A DNA stretch of 64,000 nt from Paenibacillus baekrokdamisoli (GTDB lineage Bacteria; Bacillota; Bacilli; Paenibacillales; Paenibacillaceae), in NCBI RefSeq assembly GCF_003945345.1, contig NZ_AP019308.1, positions 4,481,501 through 4,545,500 on the forward strand, read 5' to 3'. Below, piece after piece: positions 42,699 to 51,903 of this stretch (the stretch's first letter is position 1; each line of letters opens with the position of its first letter). The notes under the pieces are model-generated. The model was not told the origin of the DNA and ran no database searches. It saw only the letters and a list, made by a program, of their open reading frames with translations. Both the position numbers and the translations under genes were made by a program.

Positions 42699-43733
42699 TC
42701 ATCGTACAGCTTCATTCCCAATTTGAACGCCGTAGTAAGATAAATACCATTCTACAAACCTTGGGATCCCCTCTTCAATGGACGTCCTTGGTTCATAATT
42801 GACTTCCTGCCGCAAGCTTTCTACATCTGCATACGTTTCAAGCATATCGCCTGGCTGCATCTTCTCCAGGTTGATGATCGCTTTGCGACCTATAGATCGC
42901 TCTAAAACCTCGATATACTTCATTAGCTCAACCGGCCTGCCGCTGCCGATATTATGAATCCGGTAAGGCGCATAGCTCACGGCTGGATTTGGGTGATCGC
43001 CTTTCCAACTCTTATCGCCTTGCGGTGCTTGCGGAATGAGCCTGATAATACCCTCGATAATATCATCAATATAGGTAAAGTCCCGCTTCATCTGCCCTTT
43101 ATTAAAAACGGTAATCGGTTCACCTGCAACAATCGATTTCGTGAATGTGAACAGTGCCATATCCGGCCTTCCCCATGGTCCATATACGGTAAAAAACCGC
43201 AGGCCTGTCGTCGGTATCTGAAACAGATGACTGTAGGAATGCGCCATGAGTTCATTTGCTTTTTTTGTCGCTGCATACAGACTTAGCGGGTGGTCTGCAT
43301 GATCGGAAACCGAGAATGGCATAGCTGTATTAGCTCCATACACGGAGCTTGACGAACCGTAGAGCAGATGACTCGTTCCATAAGAACGACAAGCCTCCAG
43401 CACATTTAAGAAACCAGTCACATTGGAATCTACATAGGCATGTGGAGATAATAAGCTGTGCCGAACGCCCGCTTGAGCCGCAAGGTGCAGCACCGCATCC
43501 GGCTTGTAGGCTTCAAAGACAGCATTCATTGCCCCACGGTCTTCAAGCGCTGCGTTCACAAAGGTAAAGCCGGTACTTTCCTGCAGAAGCTTAAGACGTG
43601 ACTGCTTCAACGATGGATCATAGTAGTCATTCAAATTATCATATCCGATTACCGTACCACCCTCAGCCAACCACCTTCTTGCCGCATGAAACCCGATAAA
43701 CCCTGCAGAGCCTGTAACAAGTAACGATTTCAA
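42699..43733 (-). CDS. NAD-dependent sugar-nucleotide epimerase, UDP-glucuronate 4-epimerase-like
   Basis: 344-residue extended SDR. The Rossmann motif is VTGSAGFIGFHAAR and the catalytic Tyr-x3-Lys is in SLYAATKKANELMAHSYSHL; YDNLNDYYDPSLKQSRL and GLRFFTVYGPWGRPDMALF are characteristic of UDP-glucuronate/galacturonate 4-epimerases. It probably supplies uronic acid for surface polysaccharide. It lies alone between TauE and the UvsE unit, not in a glycan cluster, so the exact substrate is inferred. Confidence 0.88.
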   Translation of the reverse strand: MKSLLVTGSAGFIGFHAARRWLAEGGTVIGYDNLNDYYDPSLKQSRLKLLQESTGFTFVNAALEDRGAMNAVFEAYKPDAVLHLAAQAGVRHSLLSPHAYVDSNVTGFLNVLEACRSYGTSHLLYGSSSSVYGANTAMPFSVSDHADHPLSLYAATKKANELMAHSYSHLFQIPTTGLRFFTVYGPWGRPDMALFTFTKSIVAGEPITVFNKGQMKRDFTYIDDIIEGIIRLIPQAPQGDKSWKGDHPNPAVSYAPYRIHNIGSGRPVELMKYIEVLERSIGRKAIINLEKMQPGDMLETYADVESLRQEVNYEPRTSIEEGIPRFVEWYLSYYGVQIGNEAVR

Positions 43734-43774
43734 TACCTTTTGCCTCCTAAATGTCTAACCGCACGGCACCTAAT

Positions 43775-43801
43775 AAAAAAGAACTGCCGCGTAGCAGTTC
43801 C
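43775..43801 (-). terminator. Terminator of uvsE
   Basis: GAACTGC pairs with GCAGTTC around TACGCG and is followed by TTTTTT on the minus strand. Confidence 0.88.
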
Positions 43802-43857
43802 TTGTGTGTGGGCGCCCTTCTCATTCGCTATCTAGGCACCTGTATGTTTAAGAAGAG

Positions 43858-44901
43858 TTAAATCTCAATGCTTGCTCCATCAATAACCCGGATGCTCTCG
43901 CCTGCGGCTTCAAGTTCCCGAAAATCATCCATCAGCTTAAATAAAGCAGCATCCTTCTGCTTCGCTTCAAGCATACAATCAAGCCGATCTACGGAGCCTG
44001 CCGCTTCCTTCAAGAATCGAAAGAGAGGTGCCACCTCCACGTTATCTGCATGACAGCGCGGATCCTTCTCACTCTTCGGACTTGATACGTGAATCTTCGT
44101 CGGCAGCAAGAAGTTAGCTCCTTCAGCGAGCCTTCCTGGAGCTGCATGACGTCCATCCTTATCATAATCTCCCGTTTGCCACGTCCTTAAGATACGCGGC
44201 CACAAGTCACCAAAGAGAGTGGTGTCTGTCTCACCGCCATCATTAACCGCATGATGATGAATGTCCAGCACCATCGGGGTGCCTACAGCTTCCGCTGCGG
44301 CTAACGTCTCTCTAGCTGTAAACGTCTTATCATCATTCTCCAGCGTAATCCGTCGTTTGAACTTATCATCCAATTCGCTGAACTGCTTGATGAACCGCTC
44401 AGCCGATGTAGGCTTGTCCCCATAAGCACCGCCGACATGTATATTGCATTTGGCCTCCTCATCAAGCCCCATTGCCTCCAGCATTTGCAAATGATACGCG
44501 AGAACATCTTTGGACTTCGCCAGCACCTCTGGTCGAGGTGTGCTGAATACACAGAAATGGTCGGGATGGAAGGATACACGCATCTGCTTTTCTCTCACGA
44601 ACCTCCCGATATCGGCAAATGCTTCCTGCAGATAGGACCAAGGAAGCCACTCCTTCAGCTCGTCATGAGTAGCAAGCGGTATAAGTTTGGAGGAGAAACG
44701 ATACATCCTAATATCATGCGTGTAACAATGCCGCAGCAATCGCAGCGTATTCTTCAGATTATCTTCAGCGGTTCGCTCCAGCTTGCGCAGAGCTGCTTCA
44801 CGATCGTTCAGCTTCGAAAAAGTAGCAAAGGTCATGGTGTGTGAAGGTGAGGCGTTCGTAAGGCGCATGCTCATCGCGACAAAGCCGAAGCGGACAATCA
44901 T
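43858..44901 (-). CDS. uvsE: UV damage endonuclease UvsE
   Basis: Nicks DNA 5' of UV photoproducts, starting an excision repair route separate from UvrABC. The 347-residue TIM-barrel protein starts RFGFVAMSM and shows MYRFSSKLIPLATH, VSFHPDHFCVFST, ITLENDD and VLDIHHHAVN, the metal-ligand clusters. It overlaps the 3' end of the small upstream gene by four bases (ATGA). Usual lengths are 300-350. Confidence 0.94.
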   Translation of the reverse strand: MIVRFGFVAMSMRLTNASPSHTMTFATFSKLNDREAALRKLERTAEDNLKNTLRLLRHCYTHDIRMYRFSSKLIPLATHDELKEWLPWSYLQEAFADIGRFVREKQMRVSFHPDHFCVFSTPRPEVLAKSKDVLAYHLQMLEAMGLDEEAKCNIHVGGAYGDKPTSAERFIKQFSELDDKFKRRITLENDDKTFTARETLAAAEAVGTPMVLDIHHHAVNDGGETDTTLFGDLWPRILRTWQTGDYDKDGRHAAPGRLAEGANFLLPTKIHVSSPKSEKDPRCHADNVEVAPLFRFLKEAAGSVDRLDCMLEAKQKDAALFKLMDDFRELEAAGESIRVIDGASIEI

Positions 44902-45218
44902 TCTTTTTCCCCGAAGAACATCTCGAATGCTAGCGCTGTCTGTATGCGTGCTTCTTCCTCCGTCAGTTTGCGTATAAGCTCCATCTCCACCTGCGTAATC
45001 TCTTCACCTTGAAAGTTGATCTCGGCAATGGATACGAGAATACGGACAATGGCTATGGCCTCATTCTCAGGTGTATAGGCGATGACCTTTTGACCTGTTG
45101 GATAGACGCGAAAACCGCTTTTCACCATTTTGCCACGGCCGTATTCAAGAAGCTCGTACAGCTCCTGTGCCGATTTAAACTTGCAGACCGAGTTGAATTC
45201 CGTTGCGAATCCCATCAT
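44898..45218 (-). CDS. Small conserved-looking protein, function unknown
   Basis: 106 residues (105 if the second ATG is used; both follow GGGAGGAGGG). I do not recognise a family. It is soluble and acidic: an N-terminal alpha/beta stretch (FKSAQELYELLEYGRGKMVKSGFRVYP), a central VIAYTPENEAIAIVRILVSIAEI, and a helical Glu-rich end. The four-base overlap with uvsE implies co-translation. It could aid or regulate the endonuclease, but nothing in the sequence shows that. Confidence 0.8.
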   Translation of the reverse strand: MMGFATEFNSVCKFKSAQELYELLEYGRGKMVKSGFRVYPTGQKVIAYTPENEAIAIVRILVSIAEINFQGEEITQVEMELIRKLTEEEARIQTALAFEMFFGEKE

Positions 45219-45306
45219 CTTCCCTCCTCCCTACAATTATGTGCACTTGCATGTCTTATTTATGTAGAGCTACTTCGATTATGTTGACAATGGAAAATCC
45301 GGCCTG

Positions 45307-46440
45307 CTAGACCGGACTTCCTCCGCCATAATCAATGCGTTGTTTCTCGGCATGCCGGGAAAGAGCGAGCGCAATCAGCGTGTCCAGCAGCTCTCCGTAT
45401 GAAACGCCGCTTTCCTTAAACATCAAAGGGTACATACTGAAGGGAGTAAAGCCTGGCATCGTGTTCACTTCATTAATGAACAGCTGACCGTCCTCTTTGC
45501 GCATGAAGAAGTCGATGCGGGAAAGTCCCGACCCATCGATAGCTAGGAAGGCCCGAATTGCCATTTCACGAACCGCTTCGGCTGTTTCGGCCGGAATATT
45601 CGCTGGAATATGCATCATAGACTTTCCATCGGTGTACTTCGCTTTGTAATCATAGAATTCGCTTGAGGAGGTGATTTCACCCGGCAGCGATGCACGGGGA
45701 TCATCGTTACCTAAAACGCCAACCTCAATCTCACGTGCATCAACGAATTCCTCAACAATGACCTTACGGTCAAAGCGGAGAGCATAATCAACACCTTCAA
45801 TCAGCTCTTCACGATTACGTGCTTTGGAGATGCCGACACTTGATCCCAGATTCGCCGGTTTAATGAAACAAGGGTAACCCAGCGCCACTTCAATTTCCAT
45901 AATGAAAAAGGCCTTGTCCTTCTCCCATTGTGTCCGGTTGAAGTAACGGAATACACATTGTGGCAGTCCTTCTTGCGCAAATACTTTCTTCATTGTAATT
46001 TTATCCATCCCTACCGCTGAGGCAAGCACGCCTGCACCTACGTAAGGAATGTTCGCCATCTCAAGCATGCCCTGAATCGTACCGTCTTCACCAAACGTTC
46101 CATGCAGGAGCGGAAACACGACATCCAGCGTTTCATTGACCACCTTCGGGCCGCTGCTGGCTGCAGAAGTAAGGCTGCTTATTCCCGTAAACACAGGCAT
46201 TACTGCATCTGTACCGGAAGTGGCATTGCCACCGGCGAGTCTCAGCAGCTCAAGATCATTGGGAGGTGCGAGCAGAGCCTCACCCGCACGCCACTCCCCG
46301 TCTTTAGTAATATAGAAAGGTTTAATCTCGTATTGGTTATAATCAAAAGCCTTCATAACTGCAAGCGCTGTTTGGAGCGATACTTCATGCTCGCCCGAGC
46401 GTCCACCGTACACGAGTCCAACGCGTACCTTGTCCCTCAT
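45307..46440 (-). CDS. ddl: D-alanine--D-alanine ligase
   Basis: Makes the D-Ala-D-Ala dipeptide for peptidoglycan precursors. 377 residues, ATP-grasp: VGLVYGGRSGEHEVSL, FPLLHGTFGEDGTIQG, CFIKPANLGSSVGISK and FINEVNTMPGFTPFSMYP. The Tyr/Phe position that separates D-Ala from D-lactate ligases was not resolved, but the neighbourhood has no van genes. The ATG has CGGAGGA seven bases before it; the frame opens two codons earlier with TTG. Confidence 0.95.
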   Translation of the reverse strand: MRDKVRVGLVYGGRSGEHEVSLQTALAVMKAFDYNQYEIKPFYITKDGEWRAGEALLAPPNDLELLRLAGGNATSGTDAVMPVFTGISSLTSAASSGPKVVNETLDVVFPLLHGTFGEDGTIQGMLEMANIPYVGAGVLASAVGMDKITMKKVFAQEGLPQCVFRYFNRTQWEKDKAFFIMEIEVALGYPCFIKPANLGSSVGISKARNREELIEGVDYALRFDRKVIVEEFVDAREIEVGVLGNDDPRASLPGEITSSSEFYDYKAKYTDGKSMMHIPANIPAETAEAVREMAIRAFLAIDGSGLSRIDFFMRKEDGQLFINEVNTMPGFTPFSMYPLMFKESGVSYGELLDTLIALALSRHAEKQRIDYGGGSPV

Positions 46441-46483
46441 AGTCAAATCCTCCGGTTACATATAATTTCCCCACTCTTGCCCA

Positions 46484-47644
46484 TTAAAACTCATCATGAA
46501 TATGAAAAAAACGGTATTTGGTTTGCTTTGTCCACGCATAAGAATCCCGATAATCCCAGTAACGATGGCGACTTGGCACGGTATTGGCGTTTACAAGCGG
46601 CATGCCGAAGGCATCAAAGGCAGTTACAACCGTGCTGTGCTGAAAGCGATTGTCCCCGCTCCAATCATAGGTAATGACATCACCTAAGGCTAATTGATCA
46701 GCGGAGCTGACAATCGTTGCTCTGAGCGCTTCATGGCGGGGAGCTGATAGATAATTCTGCAGGGCATTAGACACAGCCCAGCTGTAGCTCCAATCCTCAC
46801 GTCCACCGCTTCGTCCTCGATACCACCAGCCCAAATTCCTTTTACCAGTATAATTCATCGGTGCGCTGCCTGCAAAGAGGCACTGGGACACATAGTTCGT
46901 ACAATTCACCTCGAAATTCTCATAGGCGGGGTTCGCTTCATTCCACCAGCGATCGGCATAAGCAGCTACTAAATCACGCCTGTAATGAATTCCAGCTCTT
47001 TGATGTTTGAAATGAGGCAAAACATCATAATTTATATAAGGTATGGATTGCGGTTTACCTATTTCGGTCTGATCATATTCGTAACCTGGAAGCGAGGGGG
47101 CAAAGGAATCCGATATACTGTACCTTGGCCGTCTCTCAGAAACAATAGGCTCGATGCGGGATATGCGATAACCCCTGCCATCGGCAGCCAACCAGAGCCG
47201 TTCCCGATCAAAGCGCTCCTCTGTATAATTACGGCCTTGCTGCTCGATTATGCGCTTCGTACGAAGCTCAATAAGAACAATGACCTCAGTTAGCGAACCA
47301 GACTCGATTATGCGTATCAGCTCAGCACTCGTTTCACTTCGCGTTGCTAAAGCACCGCGAAGCAATTCCTGTTCACGGAGTCTGGAGAGGCGCTGACTAA
47401 ACCGGGAGAGGTGATCCCGATCTGAAACAAGCTCCTCAAATGCTTGCGCGTAACGGTCAATTTCGGATTGATTATAAAGCTTCACATACGCGTGAACAGC
47501 AGCTTTCCATCCAGTAAGTTCAGGCTCCTTAGCGTTCTGCCCGACCTCGCTGCCATTATTCGAGATCCGAGGTGAGATACGATTGGCTTTATTTCCTGAT
47601 CTTGACCTTGTCCCTGAACCCAGCTTTGTTCCGTTTCTCGGCAT
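46484..47644 (-). CDS. Putative amidase-domain (Amidase_6-like) protein
   Basis: 386 residues. The C-terminal 160 or so hold the amidase-type pattern: YRRDLVAAYADRWW, then CTNYVSQCLFAG with a candidate catalytic Cys, WSYSWAVSNALQNYL, DVITYDWSGDNRFQHSTVV with a candidate His, and a Trp/Tyr-rich end. The N-terminal part is charged and includes a helical region at about 55-130. No signal peptide is seen, which is unusual if the target is the cell wall. The ATG after GGGAGG is used, six codons inside the longest frame. It may share a transcript with ddl (43-base gap). Confidence 0.85.
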   Translation of the reverse strand: MPRNGTKLGSGTRSRSGNKANRISPRISNNGSEVGQNAKEPELTGWKAAVHAYVKLYNQSEIDRYAQAFEELVSDRDHLSRFSQRLSRLREQELLRGALATRSETSAELIRIIESGSLTEVIVLIELRTKRIIEQQGRNYTEERFDRERLWLAADGRGYRISRIEPIVSERRPRYSISDSFAPSLPGYEYDQTEIGKPQSIPYINYDVLPHFKHQRAGIHYRRDLVAAYADRWWNEANPAYENFEVNCTNYVSQCLFAGSAPMNYTGKRNLGWWYRGRSGGREDWSYSWAVSNALQNYLSAPRHEALRATIVSSADQLALGDVITYDWSGDNRFQHSTVVTAFDAFGMPLVNANTVPSRHRYWDYRDSYAWTKQTKYRFFHIHDEF

Positions 47645-48017
47645 GACGATTCCTCCCTGCAATCAGTTCTAATGCTCCGTGCTTGCAAAGTAGTTTCAGT
47701 ATATGAGCAGCCTTGTGAATTCATGTAAATCTGCTGGAAACAACTTCTTAAAGCAATATTATGGGCTGTCAATCATGTTTGATTCGGATGCTTCAGCCGG
47801 CAGAAAGCAGTCAGAAAGCGACTAGGCGGTGGTAAGAGGGAGACATACGACCTGATTTCACGAATCCCAAGCAGGGCATGGTGTGAGAACGATTTTCATT
47901 ATCAATTTTTGCAGGTTAAAAACAGTCAAATACCAAAAAATAAGCAGCTTGTTGATGATATTTGGACTTTCTTATCTGAGCAAAAAACGCTATACTAAGG
48001 TTATGATTGTTTTTGAA

Positions 48018-48040
48018 ATTGTGTTTCACACAATGAAACA
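48018..48040 (+). promoter_or_regulatory. Overlapping palindromes upstream of acnA, candidate IclR site
   Basis: TGTTTCA-CACAA-TGAAACA at 48022-48040 overlaps ATTGTG-TTTCA-CACAAT at 48018-48034. They lie about 30 bases after a TATACT -10 candidate (47991-47996) and 60 bases before acnA. The first matches the palindrome before the IclR gene at 15 of 17 core bases. The remaining upstream region (47645-48017) shows no gene. Confidence 0.65.
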
Positions 48041-48100
48041 TAAATTGTGATTTTTCAGATTCGTTATCAGACAAAGAGCCATAAGGAGGCGTCATTTGTA

Positions 48101-50818
48101 ATGACTAAGCAAAACGATTATTCCGTCCGCGAAACACTTGAAGTCAGCGGTAAGCCCTTCGCGTACTACCGACTAGCCGGACTAGAAGAGCAAGGACTAG
48201 GCAACATCTCCAAACTGCCTTTCTCCATTAAGGTTCTCCTCGAAGCTGCTGTTCGTCAATTCGACGGACGTGCCATCACAAAGGAGCACGTTAAACAACT
48301 AGCAACATGGGCCGATGGCCGCGAAGACAAAGAAATCCCATTCATTCCAGCACGTATCGTGCTTCAAGATTTTACAGGTGTTCCGGTTGTTGTCGATTTG
48401 GCAGCGATGCGCGACACCGTTAAGAAATCAGGCGGCGATCCTAAACAAATCAATCCGCTCGTACCGGTTGATCTTGTCATTGACCACTCCGTTATGGTTG
48501 ATGCCTTCGGAACTCCTGAAGCGCTTGAATATAATACGAGCATTGAATTTAAACGTAATGAAGAGCGCTACCGTTTCCTTCGCTGGGCACAAACAGCATT
48601 TGATAACTTCCGTGCTGTACCACCAGGAACAGGTATCGTTCACCAAGTTAACCTTGAGTACTTGGCATCCGTTGCCGCAACAAAAACAACAGACGGCGAA
48701 ACTGTCGTTTACCCAGATTCCCTTGTTGGAACGGACTCCCATACTACAATGATCAATGGTCTTGGCGTTGTTGGCTGGGGCGTTGGCGGTATTGAAGCAG
48801 AAGCTGGTATGCTTGGACAACCACTTTACTTCGTTACACCTGAGGTTATTGGCTTCCGCCTAACAGGCAGCCTTTCTGAAGGCGCAACTGCAACTGACCT
48901 TGCTTTGACCGTTACGCAGATCCTTCGTAAAAAAGGTGTTGTTGGTAAATTCGTTGAGTTCTTCGGACCTGGTCTTTCCAACATCAGCCTTGCAGACCGT
49001 GCAACGGTTGCGAACATGGCTCCTGAGTATGGTGCTACTGTTGGTTTCTTCCCGGTTGATGATGAAACGTTGAACTTCTTGCGCAACACAGGTCGTACAG
49101 AAGAACAAATCGCACTGGTTGAGGCTTATTACAAAGCACAAGGCATGTTCCGTTATGATGACACGCCAGAGCCAGCTTTCACAGGCATTGTTGAGCTAGA
49201 CTTGTCGACAATCGTGCCTTCCCTTGCTGGACCTAAGCGTCCACAGGACCGCGTTGAGTTAACAGCAATGAAAGAATCCTTCAACAGCATCATCCGTACT
49301 CCGATTGATAAAGGCGGCTATGGCCTGACCGATAACAAAATCGAAGAAATGGTTGAAGTGAAGCATAAGGACGGTTCCGTTAGCAAAATGGGAACGGGTG
49401 CCGTTGTTATCGCAGCTATCACAAGCTGTACGAATACATCCAACCCTAGCGTAATGCTCGGTGCAGCGCTTGTAGCTAAGAAAGCTGTAGAACGCGGCTT
49501 GAAGAAACCAGCTTACGTGAAGAGCTCGTTAACACCTGGTTCACTCGTCGTTACCGAATATTTGAAAAAAGCAGGACTTATGGAATCCCTTGAAGCTCTA
49601 GGCTTCCACGTTGCTGGTTACGGCTGCGCGACTTGTATCGGTAACTCCGGTCCATTGCCAGACGAAGTCAGCCAAGCCGTTGCTGATAACGACATGACGG
49701 TCGCTGCTGTTCTATCCGGTAACCGGAACTTTGAAGGCCGTGTTCATGCTCAGGTTAAAGCGAACTACCTGGCTTCACCGCCGCTAGTTGTCGCTTATGC
49801 GCTGGCAGGAACCGTTAATATCGACCTTTCTTCCGATCCAATCGGTTATGATCAGGCTAATCAACCTGTGTACTTGAAAGACATTTGGCCAACTTCCAAA
49901 GAAATCGCTGATGCCATTGCCATTGCAATGAGCCCAGAGATGTTCCGTGATAAATACGCTAACGTCTTCACACAAAATGAGCGTTGGAACGCGATTGATG
50001 TCCCTGAGGGTGAAATCTACGAGTGGGATGCCAAATCAACTTATATTCAGAACCCGCCGTTCTTCGAAGGCCTTGGACCAGATGTGGGTGATATTGCCGA
50101 CATTAAAGGATCAAGCGTGCTTGCTTTGCTTGGCGATTCTGTTACTACAGATCACATCTCACCAGCCGGTAACATTACCACCAACAGCCCTGCTGGCGAA
50201 TACCTAATCAAACATGGTGTTAACAAAGTAGACTTCAACTCCTACGGCTCACGCCGTGGTAACCATGAAGTTATGATGCGCGGTACTTTCGCGAACATCC
50301 GGATTCGTAACCAAGTGGCACCAGGCACAGAAGGCGGCGTTACGACTTACCTGCCAACTGAAGAAGTTATGTCGATCTACGATGCATCGATGCTCTATCA
50401 GGAAAAAGGTACTAACCTTGTCGTTCTTGCAGGTAAAGAATACGGCACAGGCAGCTCCCGTGACTGGGCAGCAAAAGGTACATTCCTGCTAGGTGTAAAA
50501 GCTGTAATCGCTGAGAGCTTCGAACGTATTCACCGTTCCAACTTGGTAGGTATGGGCGTTCTTCCGCTTCAATTCCAAGAAGGAAATGGCTGGAAAGCGT
50601 TGAACATTACAGGCCGCGAGAAATTCGATATTATCGGTCTGAATAACGATATCCAAGCAGGTCAGACGGTTCAAGTTATCGCTACACGCGAAGACGGTTC
50701 AACTTTCGAATTCCCAGCGACCGCTCGTTTGGACTCAATGGTTGATGTAGACTACTACCGCAACGGCGGTATCTTGCAAGCTGTACTTCGCCAAATGATT
50801 GCTGCTAACAACGCTTAA
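48101..50818 (+). CDS. acnA: Aconitate hydratase AcnA
   Basis: Converts citrate to isocitrate in the TCA cycle; in B. subtilis the homologue (CitB) also binds RNA when it loses its cluster. 905 residues, matching the AcnA/IRP1 class. [4Fe-4S] ligands are Cys443 (ITSCTNTSNP), Cys509 and Cys512 (GCATCIGNSG). Other motifs: GTDSHTTMINGLGVVGWGVG, LLGDSVTTDHISPAG and YGTGSSRDWAAKG. AAGGAGGCG is about nine bases before the ATG; an upstream in-frame ATG is not supported. Convergent with an IclR regulator across a shared terminator. Confidence 0.97.
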   Translation: MTKQNDYSVRETLEVSGKPFAYYRLAGLEEQGLGNISKLPFSIKVLLEAAVRQFDGRAITKEHVKQLATWADGREDKEIPFIPARIVLQDFTGVPVVVDLAAMRDTVKKSGGDPKQINPLVPVDLVIDHSVMVDAFGTPEALEYNTSIEFKRNEERYRFLRWAQTAFDNFRAVPPGTGIVHQVNLEYLASVAATKTTDGETVVYPDSLVGTDSHTTMINGLGVVGWGVGGIEAEAGMLGQPLYFVTPEVIGFRLTGSLSEGATATDLALTVTQILRKKGVVGKFVEFFGPGLSNISLADRATVANMAPEYGATVGFFPVDDETLNFLRNTGRTEEQIALVEAYYKAQGMFRYDDTPEPAFTGIVELDLSTIVPSLAGPKRPQDRVELTAMKESFNSIIRTPIDKGGYGLTDNKIEEMVEVKHKDGSVSKMGTGAVVIAAITSCTNTSNPSVMLGAALVAKKAVERGLKKPAYVKSSLTPGSLVVTEYLKKAGLMESLEALGFHVAGYGCATCIGNSGPLPDEVSQAVADNDMTVAAVLSGNRNFEGRVHAQVKANYLASPPLVVAYALAGTVNIDLSSDPIGYDQANQPVYLKDIWPTSKEIADAIAIAMSPEMFRDKYANVFTQNERWNAIDVPEGEIYEWDAKSTYIQNPPFFEGLGPDVGDIADIKGSSVLALLGDSVTTDHISPAGNITTNSPAGEYLIKHGVNKVDFNSYGSRRGNHEVMMRGTFANIRIRNQVAPGTEGGVTTYLPTEEVMSIYDASMLYQEKGTNLVVLAGKEYGTGSSRDWAAKGTFLLGVKAVIAESFERIHRSNLVGMGVLPLQFQEGNGWKALNITGREKFDIIGLNNDIQAGQTVQVIATREDGSTFEFPATARLDSMVDVDYYRNGGILQAVLRQMIAANNA

Positions 50819-50834
50819 TTAGTAATAAATGCTT

Positions 50835-50877
50835 AAAGGGACAGTACCCTCCACACGGAGAGGCACTGTCCCTTTTT
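50835..50877. terminator. Bidirectional terminator between acnA and the IclR gene
   Basis: AAAGGGACAGT pairs with ACTGTCCCTTT, with an inner CC/GG step, and TTTTT follows on the plus strand. The minus strand ends in TTTAAGC, so it mainly serves acnA. Confidence 0.88.
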
Positions 50878-50915
50878 GTATATCTGATTTTCTAAATCAT
50901 TATCAGTCTGCTTGC

Positions 50916-51662
50916 CTACTTCAGCATAGCCCCGAGCCGGCTCGCTGCTTCAATGATAGCTGGCGCTTGCTCGCGCATCTTCTGCAGCGTCAGACGGCTG
51001 GCAGGACCAGAGACCGACAAGGCTGCGACTAGCTTGCCTGCTCTCGTAAAGATCGGCGCAGACACTGCAGCGGCGCCCTGCTCCCGCTCCTCAATACTCG
51101 TCGCATAGCCAAGCTTGCGAATTTCCTCCAGCTGCTCACGATATAGCTCCTTATCAAAGGAATCCGGCCAAGAGCCATCTGCGAGGAGCTCCTCTTGTTT
51201 GGCGATCTCCTCGAATGCGATAAGCACTTTACTCGATGCCCCGACATAAAGGGGCATTCTTGCTCCTACCGGCGCTACCCGCCGAACGGCCTGTGCGCTC
51301 TGCACCGCTTGAATACGAATACGTTCATTCCCATCGCGCAGATAGAGGCTAATCGTCTCGCCTAATGTCTCGCCAAGCAGCTCCATCTCCGGCAAGCTAA
51401 TGACAGCCGGATCATCGGCTCCGGACATATTGGCCGACAGTTCCCATATGCGCAGCCCAAGTCTATAACGATCGGAAGCCGAGTCTCGCGCTACGAAGCC
51501 TCGATCTTCGAGCGTTGCTAGCATGCGATGAACCGTGCTTTTATGAAGCCCAACATTGTCAGCAATCTCGGTCATCGCCCATTCATTACGACTCGTGAAG
51601 CAAAGCAATATATCAAGTGCCCGTTCAACGGCGCGAACGGTCGACTTTCCATCCTCAGACAT
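50916..51662 (-). CDS. IclR-family transcriptional regulator
   Basis: 248 residues. The N-terminal winged helix (AVERALDILLCFTSRNEWAM, EIADNVGLHKSTVHRMLATL, GFVARDSASDRYRLGLRIWEL) is followed by the IclR effector domain (GYATSIEEREQGAAAVSAPI, GKLVAALSVSGPASRL). The effector is usually a small organic acid or aromatic; none can be named here. AGGAGG is eight bases before the ATG. A perfect palindrome lies 28 bases upstream, and a close copy lies before the convergent acnA. Confidence 0.94.
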   Translation of the reverse strand: MSEDGKSTVRAVERALDILLCFTSRNEWAMTEIADNVGLHKSTVHRMLATLEDRGFVARDSASDRYRLGLRIWELSANMSGADDPAVISLPEMELLGETLGETISLYLRDGNERIRIQAVQSAQAVRRVAPVGARMPLYVGASSKVLIAFEEIAKQEELLADGSWPDSFDKELYREQLEEIRKLGYATSIEEREQGAAAVSAPIFTRAGKLVAALSVSGPASRLTLQKMREQAPAIIEAASRLGAMLK

Positions 51663-51689
51663 AGCAGCTACCTCCTAAAAGCATCCATA

Positions 51690-51710
51690 AAGTTTCATCC
51701 AATGAAACTT
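51690..51710 (-). promoter_or_regulatory. Operator palindrome before the IclR gene
   Basis: AAGTTTCAT and ATGAAACTT flank CCA in perfect symmetry. The site starts about ten bases after the -10 box, so a bound protein would block early transcription. The core GTTTCATCCAATGAAAC differs at two bases from the acnA site. Confidence 0.8.
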
Positions 51711-51720
51711 AGTTACACCT

Positions 51721-51750
51721 AGTATAGCTTAATAAGTGCATAGAGGTAAA
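51721..51750 (-). promoter_or_regulatory. Putative promoter of the IclR gene
   Basis: Minus-strand TTTACC (51750-51745), 18-base spacer, TATACT (51726-51721). Confidence 0.5.
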
Positions 51751-51818
51751 GCTAACCTTAACAAGCCTGACTTATTTTACAGTCATATTACAAGACGTTA
51801 ACAAGTCGTCGACAATCG

Positions 51819-51847
51819 TTGACAGGCCTTCGTTTGAACCATACGAT
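51819..51847 (+). promoter_or_regulatory. Promoter of the alpha/beta hydrolase gene
   Basis: TTGACA (51819-51824), 17-base spacer, TACGAT (51842-51847), about 55 bases before the start codon. Confidence 0.7.
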
Positions 51848-51863
51848 AGGAGTATAGAACTAC

Positions 51864-51879
51864 ATAAAGCGCTTTCAAC
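51864..51879 (+). promoter_or_regulatory. cre-like site (possible CcpA operator)
   Basis: ATAAAGCGCTTTCAAC, read on the opposite strand TTGAAAGCGCTTTAT, fits the catabolite-responsive element except near one end. It lies just after the predicted transcription start, a position where CcpA represses. Confidence 0.45.
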
Positions 51880-51903
51880 AATTGCCAGAAGGGGGACTTC
51901 ATC

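Noticed and set aside
45219..45306. LexA (CGAAC-N4-GTTCG) box before the uvsE unit
   Set aside because: I could not find a matching sequence in the gap.
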